Positions 16,747 to 25,021 of a stretch of DNA of 64,000 bases are shown here, in pieces; the first letter of the stretch is position 1; each line of letters begins with the position of its first letter. Source of the stretch: Jiangella gansuensis DSM 44835 (lineage in GTDB: Bacteria > Actinomycetota > Actinomycetes > Jiangellales > Jiangellaceae); assembly GCF_000515395.1 (NCBI RefSeq), contig NZ_KI911782.1, positions 845,090-909,089 on the forward strand, written 5' to 3'. The notes under the pieces are model-generated. The model was not told where the DNA came from. It did no database searches and was given only the letters and a program-made list of their open reading frames with translations. The translations under genes were made by a program, and so were the position numbers.

Positions 16747-18252
16747 ATGCCCCATGAGCGCTACCGACCGATCGAGCTGTCCTTCGAGGGAGACGCCGTC
16801 ATCCCGGCGGACCGCACGCCCCTGACAGTCCGGTTCACGCACGAAACCGCCGGTGAGGTCGTGGTCCCGGGGTTCTGGGACGGGGAGCAGATCTATCGGG
16901 TCAGGTTCGCGCCCGAGGCGGTGGGCACCTGGACCTGGCGCAGCGAGAGTTCCGAGGGCCGCTCGCTCGCCGGTTCCGAGGGAACGTTCGACGTCGTCGC
17001 GGGGCCAGACCACGGCCCGGTCCGGGTCGCCAGCCGCTTCCACTTCGCCCACGCCGACGGCACACCGTTCCGGCCGGTCGGCACCACCGCCTACAACTGG
17101 CTGCACCAGGACGAACCGCTGTTCTCCCAGACCGTGGACGCCGTCGCCGACGCGGGCTTCAACAAACTGCGCTTCATGGTCTTCCCGCAGGCCGGCGGCT
17201 ACATCGAGCACACGCCCGAGCTGTTCCCGTTCGAGCGGCCGGACGGACGGTGGGACGTCACCCGGCCGGTGATCCCGTTCTTCCGGCGCCTGGATGCCGC
17301 GGTCGGGTCGCTCGGGAAGCGCGGCGTCCAGGCGGACGTCCTGATCTTCAACGCCTACGACCGCGGCTACTTCGGGCTCAACGAGCTCACCGAGGACGAA
17401 GACGAGGTCTACCTGCGCTATCTGGTGGCGCGCCTGAGTGCATACCCGCACGTGTGGTGGTCGCTGTGCAACGAGTTCGACCAGCTCCAGCGGCCGGCGC
17501 AGCGGTGGGACCGGGCCGGCAGCCGGCTCGCCGAGCTCGACCCGCACGCGCACCTGCGCTCGATCCACAACTGGGTCGAGCTGTACGACAACAACCAGCC
17601 GTGGGTCACGCACGCGTCACTGCAGAACGGGTCCGCCACGACCGACTTCGGCCGCGCGAACCTGTACCGCGACGTCTACGGCAAGCCGGTGGTGCTGGAC
17701 GAGATCAAGTACGAGGGTGACATCCCCGAGCGCTGGGGCCACCTGACGGCGCGGCAGCTCGTGCACCAGTTCTGGATCACCACCGTCTCCGGGTGCTACG
17801 CGTCGCACGGAGAGAGCTTCGTGACCGAGAGCGGCAGCCTCCACATGGTGGAAGGCGGCCCGTTCCGCGGCGAGTCGCCGGCGCGGCTGCGGTTCCTGCG
17901 CGAGATCCTCGAGGACCTCACCGTCCCCGGCCTCGACCCGATCGACAAGTGGGACGACCCCGCGCACGTGGCCGGCGTGTCTCGCCGTCAGTACGTGCAG
18001 TACCTGGGCGAGTCCGCGCCGCCGGCCTGGGCGTTCCGCCTTCCGGTGAGCTTCCCCAGCGAGCGGCCGGAGGTCGGCGACGTCTTCGAGGTCGACGTCA
18101 TCGACACGTGGAACATGACGGTGACACCGGCGGGCCGCCGGTTCACCCTCACGGAGGTATTGCGCAACGACGCCTACGACCGTGACTCCGCGCCGCTGGA
18201 GCTCCCGGAAGGCGAGGCGATCGCGCTGCGGATCACCCGGGTCGAGGACTGA
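16747..18252 (+). CDS. DUF5060/apiosidase-like (GH140-related) glycoside hydrolase
   Basis: A 501-residue cytoplasmic protein. Residues about 1-95 form a DUF5060 Ig-like domain (VVPGFWDGEQIYRVRF). Residues about 100-400 form a (beta/alpha)8 barrel of the DUF4038 apiosidase-like type, with GTTAYNW at its start. The acid/base Glu is in VWWSLCNEFDQ near residue 244 and the nucleophile candidate Glu is in VVLDEIKYEG near residue 320. A DUF5605-like beta domain ends the protein. The ATG at 16747 has GGGAGG eight bases upstream. GH140 enzymes cleave apiose from rhamnogalacturonan II. With the apionate pathway nearby, apiose release is a sound but unproven guess. Confidence 0.72.
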   Translation: MPHERYRPIELSFEGDAVIPADRTPLTVRFTHETAGEVVVPGFWDGEQIYRVRFAPEAVGTWTWRSESSEGRSLAGSEGTFDVVAGPDHGPVRVASRFHFAHADGTPFRPVGTTAYNWLHQDEPLFSQTVDAVADAGFNKLRFMVFPQAGGYIEHTPELFPFERPDGRWDVTRPVIPFFRRLDAAVGSLGKRGVQADVLIFNAYDRGYFGLNELTEDEDEVYLRYLVARLSAYPHVWWSLCNEFDQLQRPAQRWDRAGSRLAELDPHAHLRSIHNWVELYDNNQPWVTHASLQNGSATTDFGRANLYRDVYGKPVVLDEIKYEGDIPERWGHLTARQLVHQFWITTVSGCYASHGESFVTESGSLHMVEGGPFRGESPARLRFLREILEDLTVPGLDPIDKWDDPAHVAGVSRRQYVQYLGESAPPAWAFRLPVSFPSERPEVGDVFEVDVIDTWNMTVTPAGRRFTLTEVLRNDAYDRDSAPLELPEGEAIALRITRVED

Positions 18253-18253
18253 C

Positions 18254-20347
18254 GTGACCTCGACCCCGGTGGATCGCGCCCGAGCCTGGCGGGCCGGCCC
18301 GCGGCTCGGCACCGCGTACTACAACGAGTACCTGCCCGACCCGGGGCGGCTGGCGGACGACCTGTCGTTGATGCGTGACGCCGGGATCAGCTGCATCCGC
18401 GTCGGTGAATCCGTGTGGTCCACGTGGGAGCCGGCCGACGGCCGGTTCGACCTCGACTGGCTCACGCCTGTCCTCGACGGCGCCGCCGGCCACGGCATCG
18501 ACGTGATCCTGGGGACGCCCACGTACGCGGTGCCGCCGTGGCTGAGCCGGAAGCATCCCGAGCTCGCCGTCGTCCGGGCCGACGGGCGCGCGGTGCGGTG
18601 GGGCGCGCGACAGGAGGTGGACTACACCTCCGAGCTCTTCCGCGGCTACGCCGAGCGGGTGATCCGGGCGGTGCTGGGGCGGCACGGCCGGCACCCCGCC
18701 GTCGTCGGCGTGCAGCTCGACAACGAGCCGGGCCTGCACCTGATCCACAACGACCACGTCGTCGTGCGCTTCCGCCGGTGGCTCGCCGACCGGTACGGCG
18801 ACGTCGACACCCTCAACCGGGCCTGGGGGCTCGCCTATTGGTCGCACCGGCTGTCGGAGTGGGACGACCTGTGGGAGCCGGGCGGCAACACCACGCCGGC
18901 GTACGACCTCGCGTGGCGGCGCTTCCAGGCCGAGCTCACGGCGGAGTTCATCGGCTGGCAGGCGGGAATCGCGCGCGAGCTCGTCGAGCCGGGGACGTTC
19001 CTCACGACGTGCATGGCCTACCAGCGCCCGGCCATGGACGACGTCGCCGTCGGCTCCGAACTCGACATCGCCAGCGGCAACGCGTACTACCTGGCCCAGG
19101 ACGCCCTGCACGGGGCCCGCGACGGTGCCGGCGGCCAGTGGTACGCCGACGACGTCGCGCAGCTGGTGCTGCTGGCCGACCGGATGCGGGCCACGCGCGA
19201 CGACGGGTTCCTGGTGACCGAGACCGGGGCCGCCTCGATCGGGCCGGCGCACCTGACCCGGCCGCCGTACGACGGTCAGCTCGCCCAGGCGGCGTGGCTG
19301 CTCGTCGCGCGCGGCGCCCGGCTCGTGTCGTACTGGCACTGGCACACGCTGCACTCCGGGGCCGAGGTGCACTGGGGCGGAATCCTCGGGCACGGCCTGA
19401 AACCGGGTCGCATCCACGAGCAGATCGCCGGTATCGGCCGTCAGTTCGCCGCCGCCGCGCCGTGGCTGGCCGACGCCGAGCCCGAGGCGGGCGTCGGCAT
19501 CGTCTATGCGCACGACAGCGAGTGGATGATGGCCTTCGAGCCGCCGCTGGCCGGGCCGGGGGGTGCCGCCGACAGGGGCTCGTATGCGCGCATCGTGGGC
19601 GCGTTCGGCCGTGCGGCGCTCGACGCGGGCCACCAGGTGGGGTTCGTCAACGAGCGCCGGCTCACCGATGCCGGTGACCTGGTGCGCCGCTACCCGGTGC
19701 TGATCGCGGCCGGTTTGATCGCGGCCTCGGACCACACGCTGGCGCTGCTCGCCGACTACGTCGAGGCGGGCGGGCGCCTCGTCGTCGGGCCGCGTACCGG
19801 GTACGGCGACGACGTCGGCCGGATGCGGCCGACCGCACCGGCCCCGGCGGTGCTGCACCGACTCGCCGGCGCGGGCTACGAGGAGTTCGCGGCGCTGCCC
19901 GAGCCGGTTCCGGTCGCGGGGGTCGGCGAGTCCGGTCACGCACGCGGGTGGATGGACGCGCTCGTCGCCGGGGACGCCGAGGTCGTGGCACGGTATCGGC
20001 ACCCCCACTTCGGCCGTTGGGCGGCGGTCACCCGGCGCCGGGTCGGTCGCGGGACGGTGACCATGGTGGGCACCCTGCTCGACCGGACGCTGCTGGCCCG
20101 GATCGTCGCCGAGGCGGCCGGTGCCGTGACGCCGACGCCACCGGTCTCGGTGCGGCCGCTCGAGGTGACGGCGCACTCGCTCGCGGGGCCGCACGGGCGG
20201 ATCTGGGTGGTGCACAACTGGTCGCCCGAGTCTCGGACCGTGCACCTGGACCAGGCCGTGGCCTCCGTCGTCGACGACTCCCGCCATGACGCGGGCACGC
20301 CGGTCAGTCTCGGGCCGTGGGCCGTCCGGGTGTGGCGGGTGCAGTGA
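18254..20347 (+). CDS. GH42 beta-galactosidase-type enzyme
   Basis: A 697-residue protein with the three-domain GH42 layout: the catalytic barrel (residues 1-390), a trimerisation flavodoxin-like domain (about 400-600) and a C-terminal beta domain. The barrel begins LGTAYYNEYLP, has the acid/base Glu in VQLDNEPGLH near residue 158 and the nucleophile Glu in FLVTETGAAS near residue 320. GTG 18254 starts one base after the stop of the apiosidase-like gene, so the two are co-transcribed. GH42 members act on beta-galactosides or alpha-L-arabinopyranosides. Its 3' end overlaps the convergent apnL gene by 44 bases. Confidence 0.9.
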   Translation: MTSTPVDRARAWRAGPRLGTAYYNEYLPDPGRLADDLSLMRDAGISCIRVGESVWSTWEPADGRFDLDWLTPVLDGAAGHGIDVILGTPTYAVPPWLSRKHPELAVVRADGRAVRWGARQEVDYTSELFRGYAERVIRAVLGRHGRHPAVVGVQLDNEPGLHLIHNDHVVVRFRRWLADRYGDVDTLNRAWGLAYWSHRLSEWDDLWEPGGNTTPAYDLAWRRFQAELTAEFIGWQAGIARELVEPGTFLTTCMAYQRPAMDDVAVGSELDIASGNAYYLAQDALHGARDGAGGQWYADDVAQLVLLADRMRATRDDGFLVTETGAASIGPAHLTRPPYDGQLAQAAWLLVARGARLVSYWHWHTLHSGAEVHWGGILGHGLKPGRIHEQIAGIGRQFAAAAPWLADAEPEAGVGIVYAHDSEWMMAFEPPLAGPGGAADRGSYARIVGAFGRAALDAGHQVGFVNERRLTDAGDLVRRYPVLIAAGLIAASDHTLALLADYVEAGGRLVVGPRTGYGDDVGRMRPTAPAPAVLHRLAGAGYEEFAALPEPVPVAGVGESGHARGWMDALVAGDAEVVARYRHPHFGRWAAVTRRRVGRGTVTMVGTLLDRTLLARIVAEAAGAVTPTPPVSVRPLEVTAHSLAGPHGRIWVVHNWSPESRTVHLDQAVASVVDDSRHDAGTPVSLGPWAVRVWRVQ

Positions 20348-22073
20348 CCCGCAGGGCCTGCCACGACAGGGCCGGGACGACCACCCGTCGCACCACCCGG
20401 TCCAGGGCCACCGCGACCGTCCGCGCCGAGGTGTCGAGGTTGGACATGAACACGACGTCGTGATCCCACTGCCGGGCGCCGACAGCCCAGACGAATCCGT
20501 CCGGGCTCTCGCCGCCGAGCAACGTCGCTGCGTCCACCCGGGCCAGCGCGGTGATCGCCGCGGCGACGGGGTACGGCGCGCCGGAGGCCGAGCGGATGCC
20601 CCGTGGGCCCCACTCCTCGAAGTAGGTCAGTCCCGCCACCCCCGGCACCGCGAGGGCGGCCGCGCCGGCGATCGTCCAGGCGGCCAGTTCCGGCGCCTGC
20701 TGACGCGGGTCGACGGCACCGGTGAACTCCGCGCCGTAGCCCTCGGTGAGGTCGGAGCGGGCCGGCCCGGCCGCGGCGGAGGCCGCCGCGTCGTTGAACC
20801 GCGGGCGCAGGGTGATGGGGCCGATGTGCACGGGCACGTCGCCGGCGTACGAGACCGCCTGCCGGGCGACGAGCCGCTGCATCGCGACCGACTCGACCAG
20901 TTGGGCGGTGCCGAGCTCATGGAACAGCGGTGTCATGGCCACGGTGACGCCGGCCAGGTCGCCGGGGAGCTGGCCGAGCCGGCGGTTCAACTCCGTGAAG
21001 TGCGACCGCGAGCCGCCCACGACGGGATGCGTCACCCCTGCCCTGGCCATGGCGTCGCGCAGCGCCGTCACGACGTCCTTCTCGGACACGTGCGAGGCGG
21101 GGTCGAAGACCGCGACGCGCTCGACGGCGAGGGGGCGCAGCCGCTCGGTGAGATCGCGCAGCAGGCTCGGCTCCGGCGGCGTCGGGAGCACGACCCGTAC
21201 ATCGAGCGGCAGCCCGCGCTCAGCGGCCCGGACGAGCGCGGCCGGCCAGTTCGGCGTCGCGAGGTCGAGCTCCACCAGCATCGACCGGCCGACTCGCGGC
21301 AGTCCGCGCGGTTCCGGGTCGGGCGCGGTCGAGGCGGCGACACCGATGGCGGGGAACCGGCCACCGGGCGTCAGCTCGATGCGGTCCGAGACCCTGCCGG
21401 CCGTGCCGGACGGTCTTCCGGTGACGCGCACCGTCACGCTCTGGCGAACCTGCTCGCCCGCGGCCAGCCGATAGGGAAACGGCAGCGCGAGCGGGCGGCT
21501 GTAGGTCTTGAACGAGGCGTCGGTCCAGTTGCGCTGGTCCTCCATCTCGAAGACGTCGCCGGCGAGGTCGGCCCGGATCCGCATCCCGGCGTCGTTCCAC
21601 GCCAGTGCGGCGATGTCGGAGACGGGCTGATGCGGGCTGATGGTAAGCGGGAACCGCGTCGTCTCGCGCGTCCCGTCGGGGTGGGTGACGACGAGGTCCG
21701 CACCGGCCAGCCGGGGTGGATGCAGCACGACCAGGCCGGTGCGGTTGGTGTCGAACTCCCCGCCCGACACCGCGACGAACTCGACCGACAGGGTGTCGCC
21801 CCGGGCCAGCACGCGGATGGTGCCGGTCAGGTCGGCGCCGAAGCTGCGTGAGCGGACCGGCACCTCGATGCCGTCGTCGCTTTCGGCCACGGCGCCGACG
21901 GTCCATTCACCGGTCCGCCAGTCGCGATCCCGGACGACGGCACGGACGCCGCGCAGCACCGTCCGCTCGTTCCACGCCACCTGGGCCAGTTCGTCGCCAC
22001 GCAGGACGAGCGACCACGGCCCGCTGCGCCAGCGGCGGGACGGCCCGCGCGACGACTCCCACGCGGTCGGCAC
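20304..22073 (-). CDS. apnL: D-apionate lactonase candidate
   Basis: A 589-residue protein without signal peptide. It has no classic hydrolase motif that I can see. The middle segment FEMEDQRNWTDASFKTYS near residues 177-194 and the overall length match what I recall of the D-apionate lactonase (ApnL) family from the D-apiose catabolic work. The immediate neighbours are the next enzymes of that pathway. It would open D-apionolactone to D-apionate. GTG 22073 starts four bases after the apnO stop. It is the last gene of the six-gene operon. Conservation of the segment plus context gives moderate confidence; a generic hypothetical annotation would be the fallback. Confidence 0.72.
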   Translation of the reverse strand: MPTAWESSRGPSRRWRSGPWSLVLRGDELAQVAWNERTVLRGVRAVVRDRDWRTGEWTVGAVAESDDGIEVPVRSRSFGADLTGTIRVLARGDTLSVEFVAVSGGEFDTNRTGLVVLHPPRLAGADLVVTHPDGTRETTRFPLTISPHQPVSDIAALAWNDAGMRIRADLAGDVFEMEDQRNWTDASFKTYSRPLALPFPYRLAAGEQVRQSVTVRVTGRPSGTAGRVSDRIELTPGGRFPAIGVAASTAPDPEPRGLPRVGRSMLVELDLATPNWPAALVRAAERGLPLDVRVVLPTPPEPSLLRDLTERLRPLAVERVAVFDPASHVSEKDVVTALRDAMARAGVTHPVVGGSRSHFTELNRRLGQLPGDLAGVTVAMTPLFHELGTAQLVESVAMQRLVARQAVSYAGDVPVHIGPITLRPRFNDAAASAAAGPARSDLTEGYGAEFTGAVDPRQQAPELAAWTIAGAAALAVPGVAGLTYFEEWGPRGIRSASGAPYPVAAAITALARVDAATLLGGESPDGFVWAVGARQWDHDVVFMSNLDTSARTVAVALDRVVRRVVVPALSWQALRVTAPATPGRPTARD

Positions 22074-22077
22074 GGCC

Positions 22078-22968
22078 CTACCGTTCGATGGCGTCGAGGT
22101 GCAGCATGCGGGCGAGGTTCTTGTCGAGCTCGTCGTCGCGGAAGACCTTCTTCCAGTCCTCCCTGACGATGCTCTCCCGGCCGTAGTCCATCGCGATGAG
22201 GCACGCGTCGCTGAACGGGTTGTCGCCGCGCAGGCCGTTCGCGAGCGCCACCTGGGTGTGGCCGAGCAGGATGCTGCGGGCCGCGGGCTCGGGAACGCCC
22301 ATCGTGTTCACGGCCTCGTCGAGAGCCTCCTTCAGCAGCGCGCCGACCATGCATGCGATCGTCTCGACCAGCGTCGGCTCCAGCTGGGCGAGCTGCTTGA
22401 CCGTGACCCAGTGGACGTCGACCACCGGCGCGTAGATGGCCCGCACGGTGGCCTCGACGATCCGCGCGGCCGCCGGGTCGTCCGACTCGACCGCGGCGAT
22501 CGCGTCCTGCGGTGCCGCGATGCCGCCGAAGGTGTCGGCGTACTCCTCGGGCGTCGTGCGCTGAAGGAAGATCGACGGGTGGCACGGGTGAGCGACCGCC
22601 TGCGTGACGTCGGGCCGGGTGGTGAGCAGCCCCGCGTACGCGGCCGCGGGATCGAGCGTCAGCGCGATGGAGCCGGGCCGCATCCGCGGCACCAGGTCGG
22701 CCGTGACCGTCCGGAGCGCGAGGTCCGGCACCGCGAACACCACGATGTCGGCGTCGGCCACGGCGCTCGAGGCGTCCGTGAGCTCGCGGCCCGCGTCGAG
22801 CGTGCGCTGCTGCCCGGTGGGGGAGTTCTCGACGTAGCGGACGCGGTGGGGTGTCTTCACGAGGTTGTTCGAGATGCGCATGCCCATCTTGCCGCCAGCT
22901 CCGATGACGGCGATGGTGTAGACGTCGGTGAACGGGGTCGGTGGGGTCGTGGGGGTCGTGGAGGTCAC
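22078..22968 (-). CDS. apnO: D-apionate oxidoisomerase candidate
   Basis: A 296-residue NAD(P)-binding dehydrogenase. The Rossmann motif VIGAGGKMGMRI lies near residue 20. The body resembles phosphogluconate/hydroxyisobutyrate-type dehydrogenases (DIVVFAVPD, AHPCHPSIFLQR), and the helical C-terminal domain has LGHTQVALANGLRGDNPFSDA. ApnO converts D-apionate to 3-oxo-isoapionate. GTG 22968 overlaps the upstream oiaC stop by four bases, with AGGAG upstream. The gene lies between the putative lactonase and decarboxylase in pathway order, which supports the assignment. Confidence 0.75.
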   Translation of the reverse strand: MTSTTPTTPPTPFTDVYTIAVIGAGGKMGMRISNNLVKTPHRVRYVENSPTGQQRTLDAGRELTDASSAVADADIVVFAVPDLALRTVTADLVPRMRPGSIALTLDPAAAYAGLLTTRPDVTQAVAHPCHPSIFLQRTTPEEYADTFGGIAAPQDAIAAVESDDPAAARIVEATVRAIYAPVVDVHWVTVKQLAQLEPTLVETIACMVGALLKEALDEAVNTMGVPEPAARSILLGHTQVALANGLRGDNPFSDACLIAMDYGRESIVREDWKKVFRDDELDKNLARMLHLDAIER

Positions 22969-23759
22969 AGCGTGCTCCTGAGGTAGTCGACGGTGATGCG
23001 GGTCCAGTCCCGCTCGGTCCGGACGGTGGTCTGGGCGTCGCCCTGCCAGGGCAGCCAGTGCTCGACGATCTCGTTGACGTCGCGTTCGCGCGGCCGGACC
23101 GTGTCGAGCAGGTGCGGGTAGTCGTGCAGGCCGCTGCCCATGGGCGCGCCGCCGTAGGTGAAGCCCACCCAGCCCGGCTGCCGGGCGAAGGCGAAGTCCT
23201 TGACGTGCACGTTGACCACCCGGCCGGCCGTCAGCTCCACGGCGTCGCGGGGCCGCTCCAGCCGGGCGACGACGTTGCCGGGGTCGAGGCAGATCCCGAG
23301 GCTCTGCTCGGCGAACGACGACACCAGCGTCATCAGGTCAGCGGTCGCGACCTGCTCGTACGTCTCCAGGGCGAGCGTGACACCGGCCGCTTCGTACGCC
23401 GGCAGCGCGGTGCGCAGCCAGTGCTCCGCCTCGGCAAGGGTCGGGCGGGTGTCCGGTCCGTACAGCATGCTGCGCACCAGGGACGCACCGAAGACGTCGG
23501 CGAGCTGGAGGAACCGGTCGAGCCGGCCGGGCTCGATGCCCTTGGTGCCCAGCTCGATGGTCAGGCCCAGGTCGCGCGCGGCCGCCGCGGCGTGCCGCAG
23601 CTCGCCGTCGCCCATCGACTCCAGCGGCGGGTAGTCGCAGATCTGGAACAGCTCCACGCCCAGTTCGCGGGTCGCCTCGAACGCGCCGACGAGCGACAGC
23701 GGATCGTCGACCCGGTCGGAGTGCTGCCAGAAGAACGCGTAGGTGCCGAGCCCGATCAT
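22965..23759 (-). CDS. oiaC: 3-oxo-isoapionate decarboxylase candidate (xylose-isomerase-like TIM barrel)
   Basis: A 264-residue AP-endonuclease-2/xylose-isomerase-like TIM barrel. Candidate metal ligands are in IELGTKG (Glu near 88), LALETYEQV (Glu near 151), ICLDPGN (Asp near 178) and VNVHVKD (His near 207). OiaC of the D-apiose pathways belongs to this superfamily and decarboxylates 3-oxo-isoapionate to L-erythrulose. A plain sugar-phosphate isomerase is the alternative from sequence alone. The next genes phosphorylate and isomerise erythrulose, which favours the decarboxylase reading. The ATG at 23759 overlaps the upstream stop (ATGA). Confidence 0.72.
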   Translation of the reverse strand: MIGLGTYAFFWQHSDRVDDPLSLVGAFEATRELGVELFQICDYPPLESMGDGELRHAAAAARDLGLTIELGTKGIEPGRLDRFLQLADVFGASLVRSMLYGPDTRPTLAEAEHWLRTALPAYEAAGVTLALETYEQVATADLMTLVSSFAEQSLGICLDPGNVVARLERPRDAVELTAGRVVNVHVKDFAFARQPGWVGFTYGGAPMGSGLHDYPHLLDTVRPRERDVNEIVEHWLPWQGDAQTTVRTERDWTRITVDYLRSTL

Positions 23760-24550
23760 GCGGGGTCCGGGGCTGGAGCGCGGCCGGCGGCGAGCGCGGC
23801 CGCCTCGTCCAGGACGGCGGCGAGCGCGCCGGGCTGGTGGGCGAACCGGCCGAGGAACAGGCCGTCGACGGCACCGTCGACGGCGGTGAGCTCGGTGAGC
23901 AGCCCGGGGCCGGCGGACCCGCCGTAGACGACGGCGCTGCCGGCGCGCTCGGCCAGCCCGTCCAGCGCGGCGCGCAGCGCCCGCCCCACCGCGGCGATGT
24001 GTGGTGCCGGTGCGGGCTCGGCAGCGCCGATCGCCCACACCGGTTCGTAGGCGACGATCACCGTGCCGGGCGGAGCGCCGTCGAGCCCGCCGCGCAGTTG
24101 CGCGACGGTGGCGGCGGCCGCGGCGTCCGGGGCGAGCCGCTCGGTCTCACCGACGCACAGCACGGGCGTGAGCCCCTGGCGCAGCGCCGCGGCGGACTTG
24201 GCCGCGACGTCGACGTCCGTCTCGCCGAACAGCCGGCGCCGTTCGGCATGCCCCACCTCGGCCAGCTCGGCGCCGACCTCGGCGAGCTCGGCGGCGCTCA
24301 CCTCGCCGGTGAAGGCGCCGGGGTCGTGGCCGGCGACGTCCTGGGCGCCGACCCGCACGGTCGTGTCGGCGAAGGCACGCAGCGCCGGCAGGATCTGCAG
24401 ATAGGTGGGCAGGACGAACAGGTCCACGTCGCCCGAGGCGACAGCGTGATGCGAACGGGCCAGTTCGGCGACCCGCTCGCACCACCCGGCGGCCTGGCGG
24501 TGTCCGAAGTACGTCTTCAGGCTCACGCCCACCGTGACCGTCGCGGTCAT
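23756..24550 (-). CDS. lerI: Triosephosphate-isomerase-like L-erythrulose-1-phosphate isomerase candidate
   Basis: A 264-residue TIM homologue. The catalytic Lys is in SLKTYFG near residue 10, where ordinary TIM has NxK; the Asn is replaced by Ser as in EryH-like enzymes. The His is in VGHAERRRLFGE and the catalytic Glu in VIVAYEPVWAIG near residue 175. The phosphate loop VVYGGSAGPG lies near 215. The changed first motif and the operon context point to a tetrulose-phosphate isomerase rather than glycolytic TIM. It would convert L-erythrulose 1-phosphate to D-erythrulose 4-phosphate. Its start overlaps the preceding derI stop by one base. Confidence 0.75.
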   Translation of the reverse strand: MTATVTVGVSLKTYFGHRQAAGWCERVAELARSHHAVASGDVDLFVLPTYLQILPALRAFADTTVRVGAQDVAGHDPGAFTGEVSAAELAEVGAELAEVGHAERRRLFGETDVDVAAKSAAALRQGLTPVLCVGETERLAPDAAAAATVAQLRGGLDGAPPGTVIVAYEPVWAIGAAEPAPAPHIAAVGRALRAALDGLAERAGSAVVYGGSAGPGLLTELTAVDGAVDGLFLGRFAHQPGALAAVLDEAAALAAGRAPAPDPA

Positions 24551-25020
24551 CAGCAGGAGCCCGTGGTTTCGAACTCGTCGAGGACCGCGACCTTCGCCGC
24601 CGACGCCGACGCGGGGTCGAAGCGGTAGGAGAGCCACTCCTTGACCAACCGGCGTGCCAGTTCGATGCCGATGACGCGCTGGCCCATGGTCAGCACCTGG
24701 GCGTCGTTGGAGAGTACGGAGCGCTCCACCGAGAAGCTGTCGTGCGCCGTCACGGCGCGGATGCCGGGCACCTTGTTCGCGGAGATCGCGACACCGAGCC
24801 CGGTGCCGCAGATCAGGAGCGCGCGGTCGGCGTCCCCGGCGGCGACCTGCTGGGCAGCCGCGATCGCGACCTTCGGGTACGGGGTGTGCCCGTCGGCGTC
24901 CACGCCCATGTCCACGACCGATGCGACACCGGGGTGCTGCTCGAGGTCGCGCTTGAGGGTCTCCTTGTAGTCGTACCCGGCGTCGTCGCTGCCGACGACG
25001 ATGCGCAGAGGCTGGAGCAC
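24550..25020 (-). CDS. derI: RpiB-type D-erythrulose-4-phosphate isomerase candidate
   Basis: A 156-residue RpiB/LacAB-family isomerase. Motifs are [15 protein letters not shown] at the N-terminus, [14 protein letters not shown] near residue 45, [23 protein letters not shown] (active-site Cys in ICGTG near residue 70) and ANDAQ-like [15 protein letters not shown] near residue 105. EryI/DerI relatives convert D-erythrulose 4-phosphate to D-erythrose 4-phosphate, which enters the pentose phosphate pathway. GTG 25020 starts one base after the kinase stop. Ribose-5-phosphate isomerase B is the alternative by sequence; context decides. Confidence 0.76.
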   Translation of the reverse strand: MLQPLRIVVGSDDAGYDYKETLKRDLEQHPGVASVVDMGVDADGHTPYPKVAIAAAQQVAAGDADRALLICGTGLGVAISANKVPGIRAVTAHDSFSVERSVLSNDAQVLTMGQRVIGIELARRLVKEWLSYRFDPASASAAKVAVLDEFETTGSC

Positions 25021-25021
25021 G

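Noticed and set aside
23837-24628. Plus-strand frames opposite the TIM-like gene
   Set aside because: No ribosome site, no motif, and fully covered by a conserved enzyme on the other strand.
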